A stretch of DNA of 5,554 nt, from NCBI GenBank assembly GCA_002364245.1, contig DEXR01000034.1, positions 333-5,886 on the forward strand. Reading direction: 5' to 3'. A model generated the notes under the pieces. It was not told the origin of the DNA. It made no database searches and saw only the letters and a program-made list of their open reading frames with translations. Numbering within the stretch: the stretch's first letter is position 1; the number at the start of each line of letters is the position of its first letter. Below, piece by piece: positions 1-5,554 of the stretch. The DNA comes from Flavobacteriaceae bacterium UBA3179. Its GTDB lineage: Bacteria > Bacteroidota > Bacteroidia > Flavobacteriales > Flavobacteriaceae. The translations under genes were made by a program, and so were the position numbers.

Positions 1-648
1 TTTTTTCAATTTTCTACGGAAGGGTTAACCTTTGTAGCGACCGATGCACACAAGCTGGTAAAATATACACGTGAAGATTTAACTGCTTCAGAAACGGCTG
101 AATTTATTATGCCTAAAAAGCCTTTAAATTTATTGAAGAGTATTTTGGCTGGCAGTGAAGAAGACGTAACTATTGAGTATAACGATAGCAACGCGAAGTT
201 TACTTTTGAAAATACCGAAATGGTATGTCGCCTTATCGATGGGAAATATCCTAATTACGAAGCGGTAATCCCAAAAGAGAATCCGAATAAACTAAGTATT
301 GACCGCAATCAGTTTTTAAACTCAGTACGTCGTGTGTCTATCTTTTCAAACAAAACCACACACCAAATACGTTTAAAAATTGCAGGATCTGAACTTAATA
401 TCTCTGCAGAAGATGTAGATTACAGCAATAAGGCAGAAGAGCGTTTAACGTGTGATTACCAAGGGGATGATATGCAAATAGGCTTTAACTCACGTTTCCT
501 TACCGAAATGCTGAACAACCTTACCAGTGATGATGTTTCTTTAGAGATGTCCTTACCTAACCGTGCTGGAATTTTAACCCCAGTAGATGGGCTTGATGAA
601 GGCGAACGAGTTACGATGCTTGTCATGCCGGTGATGCTAAATAACTAA
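1..648 (+). CDS. dnaN: DNA polymerase III subunit beta (sliding clamp), 3' part only
   Basis: The clamp is a ring-shaped homodimer that encircles DNA and tethers the replicative polymerase; it also recruits other replication and repair proteins. The frame is open from base 1, so the start lies left of the window; 215 C-terminal residues are visible. With a usual family length of about 365-375, roughly 150-160 residues are missing: domain 1 and part of domain 2. The visible part begins with a domain-2 strand reading FSTEGLTFVATDAHKLVKYT, typical of clamps. The RLIDGKYPNYEAVIP motif at visible residues 77-91 marks the passage from domain 2 to domain 3. Domain 3 appears complete and ends in MPVMLNN, the counterpart of the MPMRL end of the E. 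coli clamp, which contributes to the pocket for partner peptides. An internal ATG at 109 is not a start, because clamp homology continues upstream of it. No strong terminator follows. Confidence 0.96.
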   Translation, partial: FFQFSTEGLTFVATDAHKLVKYTREDLTASETAEFIMPKKPLNLLKSILAGSEEDVTIEYNDSNAKFTFENTEMVCRLIDGKYPNYEAVIPKENPNKLSIDRNQFLNSVRRVSIFSNKTTHQIRLKIAGSELNISAEDVDYSNKAEERLTCDYQGDDMQIGFNSRFLTEMLNNLTSDDVSLEMSLPNRAGILTPVDGLDEGERVTMLVMPVMLNN

Positions 649-757
649 TAAAAGTCAACATATACATTATAAGTTTAAGTACTCGGCTGCTTTTAAATAC
701 ATCACAATAGTTTTACGCTTTTTAAAATAGATGATTCAATTTTTATAGCAGTTCACT
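649..757 (+). promoter_or_regulatory. dnaN-receptor intergenic region with weak promoter-like sites
   Basis: This 109-base AT-rich gap must hold either read-through from dnaN or a promoter for the receptor gene. Two octamers approach the Bacteroidota -7 consensus TAnnTTTG but end in A: TAAGTTTA at 670-677 and TAGTTTTA at 708-715. Neither has a TTG at the expected distance upstream. The only inverted repeat I see is TTTTA (711-715) with TAAAA (723-727), too weak to call a terminator. No Fur-box-like palindrome is visible. The receptor start has no Shine-Dalgarno sequence, which is common in this phylum. Confidence 0.25.
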
Positions 758-3040
758 ATGGGTATAAAACACATATTGACGGTTATTCTTATAGCCGTCT
801 TTTTTAATAGTACAGCTCAAATTACCGGTATTGTCACCTCACAAGACGCCAACCCAATTGAAGGTGTTTCGGTTATGGTTGCTGACTCTATCATCGCTAA
901 CACAAATAGTAATGGAATGTTTTCTTTTTCTTCAGAAGTTAAGCTTCCTACAACCATTACCTTACAACATCCCGAATATTATTCTGAAACAATCACTGTT
1001 TCAGAAACAGGAAACACTTTTATTCTGAAAAAAATAAAAGAAACCGAACAATTGGAAACTATTATCCTCGCTTCCAAATTTCAAAAAGAAAGTGGAGTAT
1101 TAATTCCTACTTCGCAATTGACTTCTGAAACAATTGAAACTTACAGTCCGGTAGATTTGGTTTCAGCAATCAATAAAACGCCGGGTGTTTATATTCAGCA
1201 AGGAGCGATTAACACCAACCGAATCACCATTCGCGGTGTAGGCTCTCGAACGTTGTACGGCACCAATAAAATACGAGCGTACTTTAATGGAATTCCCATC
1301 ACCAACGGGGTAGGCGAAACCGTTATTGATAGTTATGATGCTAACGATATGCAAAGTATCGAAATTATTAAAGGTCCAAAAGCTACGCAATACGGAACAA
1401 ATCTAGGTGGTACGTTACTGCTCAATTCTAAAGAGCTCTTAAAAGACGGAGCTGAAGCTTCAAATACTATGACATTGGGCTCTTATGGACTGTTTAAAAA
1501 CACAGTAAGCGCTTCTGTTAAGGAAGACAATCTATCGCTTCATTTTAATTACGATCATTTTCAACAGGACGGCTATCGCGATAACAGTCGGTATAATCGG
1601 AATAGTTATTTTCTACATACAGATTACCAGTTTAATGACAAGTACAGCATTACTTTTTTAGTAAACCATCTTACCAATAATGCGCAAATACCTAGTTCGC
1701 TAGGGGTAACAGATTTTAATGAAGACCCATCGCAAGCCGCTTTTACCTGGGATGCTTCCAAAGGGTATGAGGATAACCGTCAAACCCTAACCGGACTTAG
1801 TTTTTCTAGTAGGTTTTCTGAAACGTTTAGCAACACTACAAGTGTATATTACACTTATTTAGACCATTATGAGCCACGTCCTTTTAATATTTTGGATGAA
1901 ATAACCAACGGTTACGGTGCTCGAACGGTATTCGCAAAATCATTTGCTTTTAATGCGCAACAAGCTTCCGTAAGTTTTGGCGGCGAATGGTATCAAGACG
2001 AGTATCGGTGGGAAACCATTGAAAACCTATATGAAGAAAATAACAATCAAGGTAGCTTAGAAGGTAATTTACTTAGCAGAAACAAAGAAATTAGAAAACA
2101 ATTTAATGTATTTGCCACTACAATCTTACCGCTTACTTCTACTATTAAAGCAGAGTTTGGCGTAAATATTAATAAAACCGATTACGACTATACTGATGCT
2201 TTTAACACTGGAAGTGATAATACTTCTGCCGATAGAAGTTTCGATCCTATTATTGCCCCAAACCTCAATATTTTATACACCGCATCGCCCAATATTTCTT
2301 TCTACGGAAATATTAGTAGGGGTTTTAATTATCCTAGTCTAGAAGAAACCTTAACCCCTGATGGTATTATAAACCCCGATATTGGTCCCGAAACCGGTTG
2401 GAATTATGAAGTGGGAACCGATTTACATTTCTTAAACCGAAATTTACACCTTCAGTCTTCGGTCTATCTACTCTCTATATCAAACCTATTGGTTGCTGAA
2501 CGTGTGGGCAATGATCAATTTATTGGCAGGAACGCTGGTAAAACACACCATCGAGGTATCGAGTTTCAAGCTGATTACAGGTTTAAAATAGCTTCTGAAA
2601 TTGAGGTTAGCCCTTTTTTAAATGCAGCGTTCAACTTTCATAAATTTATTGATTTTGTGGATGAAGCAGACGATTTTTCAGGAAACGATCTCACGGGCGT
2701 TCCTGATAAAAAAATAACCGCAGGATTACGAGTCAATCATAATTCAGGAGTTGGGGTTTCTTCAAATTTCAGATACATAGGCAGTCAGCCAATAACGGAC
2801 AGTAATACGCTGTATAGTGATTCCTATACCCTATTAAATATACAAGCCGAATATAAAAAGGCGATAGCAGATGCTTTTTATATCCGGCTTTCAGCAGGCA
2901 TTAATAATGTAGCTAATTCAAAATATGCTTCTTCAATTTTAATTAATGCTTCTGGTTTTGGTGGAAGCGAACCTCGGTACTACTACCCTGGTCTACCTCG
3001 TAATTATTATAGTAGTTTAAAAATTCAGTATTCTTTTTAA
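758..3040 (+). CDS. TonB-dependent outer-membrane receptor with carboxypeptidase-D-like N-terminal domain
   Basis: This 760-residue protein should be a gated beta-barrel that imports a scarce ligand across the outer membrane using energy from TonB-ExbBD. Residues 1-20 are a signal peptide, probably cut in NSTA|Q. Residues about 22-92 form a carboxypeptidase-D regulatory-like beta-sandwich (ITGIVTSQDANPIEGVSV). A TonB-box-like stretch, LETIILAS, lies at 99-106. The plug covers about 111-225, with TPGVYIQQGA, RITIRGVGSR and IEIIKGPKATQYGTNLGGT. The rest is the barrel, ending in the C-terminal aromatic IQYSF. The start is fixed by an in-frame TAG at 746-748, nine bases upstream, and by the signal peptide. 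The plug resembles the FecA-like (ferric citrate/siderophore) group, so iron-chelate uptake is the best guess, but the ligand is not shown. There is no SusD partner next to it, so a glycan-type SusC role is unlikely. It lies alone between dnaN and a convergent gene. Confidence 0.95.
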   Translation: MGIKHILTVILIAVFFNSTAQITGIVTSQDANPIEGVSVMVADSIIANTNSNGMFSFSSEVKLPTTITLQHPEYYSETITVSETGNTFILKKIKETEQLETIILASKFQKESGVLIPTSQLTSETIETYSPVDLVSAINKTPGVYIQQGAINTNRITIRGVGSRTLYGTNKIRAYFNGIPITNGVGETVIDSYDANDMQSIEIIKGPKATQYGTNLGGTLLLNSKELLKDGAEASNTMTLGSYGLFKNTVSASVKEDNLSLHFNYDHFQQDGYRDNSRYNRNSYFLHTDYQFNDKYSITFLVNHLTNNAQIPSSLGVTDFNEDPSQAAFTWDASKGYEDNRQTLTGLSFSSRFSETFSNTTSVYYTYLDHYEPRPFNILDEITNGYGARTVFAKSFAFNAQQASVSFGGEWYQDEYRWETIENLYEENNNQGSLEGNLLSRNKEIRKQFNVFATTILPLTSTIKAEFGVNINKTDYDYTDAFNTGSDNTSADRSFDPIIAPNLNILYTASPNISFYGNISRGFNYPSLEETLTPDGIINPDIGPETGWNYEVGTDLHFLNRNLHLQSSVYLLSISNLLVAERVGNDQFIGRNAGKTHHRGIEFQADYRFKIASEIEVSPFLNAAFNFHKFIDFVDEADDFSGNDLTGVPDKKITAGLRVNHNSGVGVSSNFRYIGSQPITDSNTLYSDSYTLLNIQAEYKKAIADAFYIRLSAGINNVANSKYASSILINASGFGGSEPRYYYPGLPRNYYSSLKIQYSF

Positions 3041-3045
3041 AGCGT

Positions 3046-3534
3046 TTAGTTAATACTGGCCATCCAAATAGGTATAAAAATGGCAATCATTGCTGCCAGG
3101 GCCAATTTTTTATAGTAATTGTTTATAAACAAGGCTGTTATTAAATATACTGCTTCTTCGGTTCTAGATACTGCCGTACCACCTTTTGATGAAAGGGTTG
3201 CGGTTACCAAAGCTTTCTCCTTTTGATTGAAGCTCCATTTGGAATTCCAAATATTTTCATATTTCCAAACAAATGTCTCGTTGTTAAAAGTAGCTGTTGC
3301 TTTTGAGCAAAAGCCATTGTACGTAATGTTTCCTACTTTCTTATTGGTTTCAACGTCAAAAACATCCGTTGTTTGTTTTAAAAAACCCTTGGTTTCAAAC
3401 CGAAACTTTTTGTTTAAAAGCGATCCTGTAGAAATAGAAGAGAAAGTTTTATCCACTAATTCCCCTACTTCCCTTCCATTGTCATACAATTTATATGTAT
3501 TTGAAAATGTTGCTTTCTTCCAGTTTAGTTTCAT
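3046..3534 (-). CDS. Beta-rich protein of unknown function with C-terminal membrane segment
   Basis: I do not recognise a named family for this 162-residue protein. Residues 1-120 read as short alternating strands rich in aromatic and polar residues, with repeated 'strand-Gly-turn-strand' units (YKLYDNGREVGELV, FRFETKGFLKQ, FDVETNKKVGNITYNG, FVWKYENIWNSKWSF). Two hydrophobic stretches follow: AVYLITALFINNYY at 128-141 and LALAAMIAIFIPIWMASI at 144-161. A beta-barrel closed by a hydrophobic helix recalls the tubby-like/LURP-one/scramblase fold; this is an inference from pattern alone. There is no signal peptide, so a cytoplasmic domain with a C-terminal anchor is likely. The start is fixed by an in-frame stop (TAA, plus positions 3544-3546) just upstream. 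It begins 29 bases after the stop of the DUF4870-like gene on the same strand, so the two are probably co-transcribed. Its stop lies 5 bases from that of the convergent receptor gene. Confidence 0.8.
   Translation of the reverse strand: MKLNWKKATFSNTYKLYDNGREVGELVDKTFSSISTGSLLNKKFRFETKGFLKQTTDVFDVETNKKVGNITYNGFCSKATATFNNETFVWKYENIWNSKWSFNQKEKALVTATLSSKGGTAVSRTEEAVYLITALFINNYYKKLALAAMIAIFIPIWMASIN
3057..3111 (+). terminator. Possible terminator for the receptor gene, inside the opposing gene's 3' end
   Basis: Reading along the plus strand just after the receptor stop, TGGCA (3081-3085) can pair with TGCCA (3094-3098) over an 8-base loop. TGGCC (3057-3061) can also pair with GGCCA (3100-3104), which sits one base before a run of six T at 3106-3111. 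The shape is that of an intrinsic terminator, but the stems are short, and this DNA also codes for the hydrophobic tail of the minus-strand gene, which could explain the pattern by chance. Confidence 0.25.
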
Positions 3535-3563
3535 CTTATATATTTATCTATTACTCCCTTGTA

Positions 3564-3926
3564 TTATGAAATAAAACGTATCGTCATAAAGAGACTTGGT
3601 GGCTCATTATTGCTAGCTCTTACTGCATTTACAATGGGTAAAACAAAGGCTACAATACCTATAAAAATTAGCATTAAAATTCCTAAGCCCAATAATAATA
3701 TAGCTGGAATGCTAATGATAGTTAACAATATCAACGTTAGCTGAAAATTAACAATAGCTTTACCATGTTCGTTCATTCCTATTACTTTATCCTTTTGAGT
3801 AAGCCAGATAACTAAAGACACGATGAGCCCTCCAAATCCGGTAACATAGGTTAATAGTTGTGATACATGTGCAATGACCAACAACTGGTTGTCGGTTCGT
3901 TTTGCGGTGTGGTTGATTACTTCCAT
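3564..3926 (-). CDS. DUF4870 family small membrane protein
   Basis: This 120-residue protein matches the DUF4870 pattern (Tic20-like small membrane proteins of unknown function). The signs are an early AHVSQLL helix, a WLTQKDK stretch followed by the conserved loop EHGKAIVNFQ at residues 53-62, and a C-terminal NAVRASNNEPP..FMTIRFI segment at 100-119 that corresponds to the family's 'A..Ge...YP.tirfi' ending. Hydrophobic segments lie at about 16-43 (one long or two short helices), 58-79 and 82-103, so it is an inner-membrane protein. The chosen ATG follows an A-rich leader (AATCAAAAAAA), usual for Bacteroidota starts. A longer in-frame version from 3989 would add 21 residues (beginning MCNILSNFATYIVYHQ) unlike the family and is rejected. 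It is the first gene of a likely two-gene unit with the beta-rich protein downstream, and is divergent from mnmE. The molecular role of the family is unknown. Confidence 0.88.
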   Translation of the reverse strand: MEVINHTAKRTDNQLLVIAHVSQLLTYVTGFGGLIVSLVIWLTQKDKVIGMNEHGKAIVNFQLTLILLTIISIPAILLLGLGILMLIFIGIVAFVLPIVNAVRASNNEPPSLFMTIRFIS

Positions 3927-3964
3927 TTTTTTTGATTGATTTTGATGATATACTATATATGTAG

Positions 3965-3972
3965 CAAAATTT
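3965..3972 (-). promoter_or_regulatory. Possible -7 element for the DUF4870-like gene
   Basis: Read on the minus strand this is AAATTTTG, one mismatch from the Bacteroidota -7 consensus TAnnTTTG. It lies 38 bases upstream of the ATG, a sensible distance for a short leader. I see no TTG at the -33 position, so support is modest. Confidence 0.3.
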
Positions 3973-4013
3973 GATAAAATGTTACACACATACTAATCGA
4001 AAAAGGAATTATG

Positions 4014-4021
4014 TATTTTTG
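4014..4021 (+). promoter_or_regulatory. Promoter -7 element for mnmE (TATTTTTG)
   Basis: TATTTTTG is a full match to the Bacteroidota -7 consensus TAnnTTTG and is followed by CA, as is common at flavobacterial promoters. Transcription would begin at about 4026-4029, giving a leader of about 40 bases before the mnmE ATG at 4068. The -33 TTG is not clear: the nearest, at 3971-3973, is too far away. The element lies inside the reading frame that would result from starting mnmE at 4011, which argues for the downstream start. Confidence 0.6.
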
Positions 4022-4034
4022 CAATCTAAATAAA

Positions 4035-4063
4035 GCAGGTACGAGATTCCTGCCTACAGAGGA
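4035..4063 (+). promoter_or_regulatory. mnmE: mnmE leader: small inverted repeat and Shine-Dalgarno-like AGAGGA
   Basis: AGAGGA at 4058-4063 sits four bases before the ATG at 4068; it is the only Shine-Dalgarno-like site at a gene start in this window and supports that start. Just upstream, GCAGG (4035-4039) can pair with CCTGC (4049-4053) across a 9-base loop. The stem has only five pairs, so a regulatory role is speculative. Confidence 0.4.
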
Positions 4064-4067
4064 ATTT

Positions 4068-5465
4068 ATGACGCACACAGATACAATCGTTGCATTAGCC
4101 ACTCCCTCGGGAGCTGGAGCCATTGCCATAATAAGACTTTCGGGAGACGATGCCATTAAAATTGCCGCTAATTTATTTACTTCAGTTTCGGGTAAAGATT
4201 TGGTGAAGCAGAAAACCCATACTGTGCATTTAGGCAATATTATGGACGATACCCGTGTAATCGATCAAGTATTGGCGACGGTTTTTAAAAACCCTAACAG
4301 TTATACGGGTGAAAATGTAGTTGAGTTTTCATGTCATGGTAGTAGCTATATTCAACAAGAAATTATTCAATTATGTCTTCGGAAAGGTTGCCGAATGGCA
4401 CAAGCTGGTGAGTTTACCTTACGTGCGTTCTTAAACGGGAAAATGGATTTAAGCCAAGCCGAAGCTGTAGCCGATTTAATCAGTAGTGATTCAGCCGCTT
4501 CACACCAATTGGCCATTCAACAAATGCGTGGCGGATTTTCTTCGGAAATAAAGCAACTTCGACAAGAGCTATTAGATTTCGCTTCCTTAATTGAATTGGA
4601 ACTAGACTTTGCCGAAGAAGACGTAGAATTTGCCAATCGTGATGAGTTTCAGAAATTAATAACCCGCATTACGCACGTTTTAAAACGCTTAATTGACTCA
4701 TTTGCTACCGGAAATGTGTTGAAAAACGGAATTCCCGTAGCTATTGTAGGCGAACCGAATGTTGGGAAATCTACACTGTTAAATGCGTTGCTGAATGAAG
4801 AACGTGCCATTGTAAGTGACATTGCTGGTACTACACGTGATACCATTGAAGATGAAATTACCATTGGCGGCATTGGTTTCCGATTTATTGATACAGCTGG
4901 CATTCGTGAAACCACTGATACCATTGAAGGTTTAGGGATAAAGAAGACCTTTCAAAAAATGGAGCAAGCGCAGGTGGTTGTGCTGCTGGTGGACAGTATT
5001 CAGTTGACTAGTGGTAGCGATATCATTCAGAAAAGAAAGGTAGAAATAGAAAAAATTAAAAATAAATTTCCTCAAAAACCCTTGGTGATTATTGCCAATA
5101 AAGTAGATCAACTTTCTAAAGAACACATTACAGCTCTTACTACTGAAATTCCAAATGTAAAACTACTTTCAGCAAAAACAGGGGAAGGTGTGGAAGAACT
5201 TCAATCCACCCTACTCGATTTTGTAAATACGGGAGCGTTGCGTAACAACGAAACCATTGTTACCAACACGCGCCATTACGATTCGCTTTTAAAAGCTTTG
5301 GAAGAAATCCATAAAGTACAACAAGGCATTGATAGTAATTTAAGTAGTGATCTCATGGCGATAGATATTCGTCAAGCCTTGTATTACTTTGGTGAAATCA
5401 CCGGAGAAATATCGAATGACGAGCTACTTGGAAACATATTTGCTAATTTTTGCATCGGGAAGTAA
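4068..5465 (+). CDS. mnmE: tRNA uridine-5-carboxymethylaminomethyl(34) synthesis GTPase MnmE
   Basis: MnmE (TrmE) works with MnmG to install the (carboxymethyl)aminomethyl group on the wobble uridine of certain tRNAs, using tetrahydrofolate-bound one-carbon units, FAD and GTP hydrolysis. The 465 residues agree with the family's usual 450-470. The N-terminal folate-binding domain opens with DTIVALATPSGAGAIAIIRL (residues 5-24) and spans about 1-120. A helical domain follows, interrupted by the G domain at about 220-380. The G motifs are all present: P-loop GEPNVGKS 228-235, GTTRD 254-258, DTAG 275-278, NKVD 344-347 and SAK 368-370. The C-terminal FCIGK (461-465) keeps the conserved Cys462. The ATG at 4068 is chosen because homology begins right after it, AGAGGA precedes it, and a promoter lies between it and the upstream in-frame ATG at 4011. 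It appears intact and monocistronic, divergent from the DUF4870-like gene. Confidence 0.97.
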   Translation: MTHTDTIVALATPSGAGAIAIIRLSGDDAIKIAANLFTSVSGKDLVKQKTHTVHLGNIMDDTRVIDQVLATVFKNPNSYTGENVVEFSCHGSSYIQQEIIQLCLRKGCRMAQAGEFTLRAFLNGKMDLSQAEAVADLISSDSAASHQLAIQQMRGGFSSEIKQLRQELLDFASLIELELDFAEEDVEFANRDEFQKLITRITHVLKRLIDSFATGNVLKNGIPVAIVGEPNVGKSTLLNALLNEERAIVSDIAGTTRDTIEDEITIGGIGFRFIDTAGIRETTDTIEGLGIKKTFQKMEQAQVVVLLVDSIQLTSGSDIIQKRKVEIEKIKNKFPQKPLVIIANKVDQLSKEHITALTTEIPNVKLLSAKTGEGVEELQSTLLDFVNTGALRNNETIVTNTRHYDSLLKALEEIHKVQQGIDSNLSSDLMAIDIRQALYYFGEITGEISNDELLGNIFANFCIGK

Positions 5466-5479
5466 TTAAGCTTCTTTTT
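5457..5479 (+). terminator. Weak terminator-like hairpin at the end of mnmE
   Basis: GAAGT (5459-5463) can pair with GCTTC (5470-5474), with one G-T pair, over a 6-base loop, and five T follow at 5475-5479. The hairpin overlaps the mnmE stop codon. The stem is short and AT-rich, so termination here is possible but not secure; no better candidate is seen before the promoter at the right edge. Confidence 0.3.
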
Positions 5480-5523
5480 ATTAGTTCTTACTTGTTTTTC
5501 AGTGGTTTACATATTCTTTTTTG

Positions 5524-5554
5524 TTGCCTAATTGCCCTTTTTTAACTATATTTG
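5524..5554 (+). promoter_or_regulatory. Promoter for a gene beyond the right edge (TTG-N20-TATATTTG)
   Basis: TATATTTG at 5547-5554 is a full match to the Bacteroidota -7 consensus TAnnTTTG. TTG at 5524-5526 lies 20 bases upstream, within the usual 17-23 base spacing of the -33 element; another TTG at 5521-5523 gives 23. This is the best-formed promoter in the window. It points right, so the next transcript should start a few bases outside the window. Confidence 0.6.

Noticed and set aside
109..111. ATG as the start of a short clamp-like protein
   Set aside because: Clamp-type sequence continues in frame from base 1, so this is an internal methionine of a gene cut by the window edge.
6..191. 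Minus-strand open frame opposite dnaN
   Set aside because: It is antisense to conserved sliding-clamp sequence.
649..757. Fur box upstream of the receptor gene
   Set aside because: I looked for a GATAATGATAATC-like palindrome because of the possible iron role and saw no convincing match.
831..1390. Short open frames on both strands within the 5' part of the receptor gene
   Set aside because: They overlap the signal-peptide-to-plug region of a clear receptor in other frames and have no start signals or motifs.
758..3040. SusC-type glycan receptor
   Set aside because: The length (760 residues) is below the roughly 1000 usual for SusC, and no SusD-like gene is adjacent.
3227..3574. Plus-strand open frame of 115 codons opposite the beta-rich protein gene
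   Set aside because: It is antisense to a better-supported gene, has no recognisable motif, and its F/L/S-rich composition is what the complement of an AT-rich gene gives.
3927..3989. 21-residue N-terminal extension of the DUF4870-like protein
   Set aside because: The added residues are unlike the family, and the region contains the A-rich leader and the likely promoter of the gene.
4011..4067. N-terminal extension of MnmE from an upstream in-frame ATG
   Set aside because: The extra 19 residues do not look like the family, and a TAnnTTTG promoter element lies within them.
3953..4237. Minus-strand open frame of 94 codons across the mnmE start and intergenic region
   Set aside because: It overlaps the conserved mnmE N-terminus in antisense and shows no protein-family features.
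4649..5126. Minus-strand open frames opposite the MnmE G domain
   Set aside because: They are antisense to highly conserved GTPase motifs and have no recognisable features of their own.

Overview
This window looks like chromosomal DNA from a member of the Bacteroidota, most likely a marine-type Flavobacteriaceae. The grounds are its AT-rich composition, weak or absent Shine-Dalgarno sites, promoter elements of the TAnnTTTG class, and a TonB-dependent receptor that carries the carboxypeptidase-D-like N-terminal domain typical of this phylum. The assignment is an inference from sequence style, not a phylogenetic result.

Layout, left to right. Bases 1-648 are the 3' part of dnaN (DNA polymerase III sliding clamp), which enters the window already in progress. 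After a 109-base gap, 758-3040 encodes a complete 760-residue TonB-dependent outer-membrane receptor. It converges, with only 5 bases between stop codons, on a two-gene minus-strand unit: a small four-domain-less DUF4870-type membrane protein (3564-3926, upstream) and an unrecognised 162-residue beta-rich protein with a hydrophobic C-terminal tail (3046-3534, downstream). A 141-base divergent intergenic region (3927-4067) separates that unit from mnmE (4068-5465), the tRNA-uridine modification GTPase, which is complete. The last 89 bases hold a possible weak terminator and, at the very end, a well-formed promoter for a gene beyond the window.

Functionally this is two housekeeping genes (replication clamp; tRNA wobble modification) flanking a nutrient-uptake receptor and a pair of small envelope or membrane proteins. 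Nothing ties the five genes into one pathway. No mobile elements, RNA genes, CRISPR arrays or defence genes are visible. I did not find a new biological system; the most useful points are the start site of mnmE (a promoter lies inside the longest possible reading frame), the uncharacterised two-gene membrane unit, and the promoter at the right edge.
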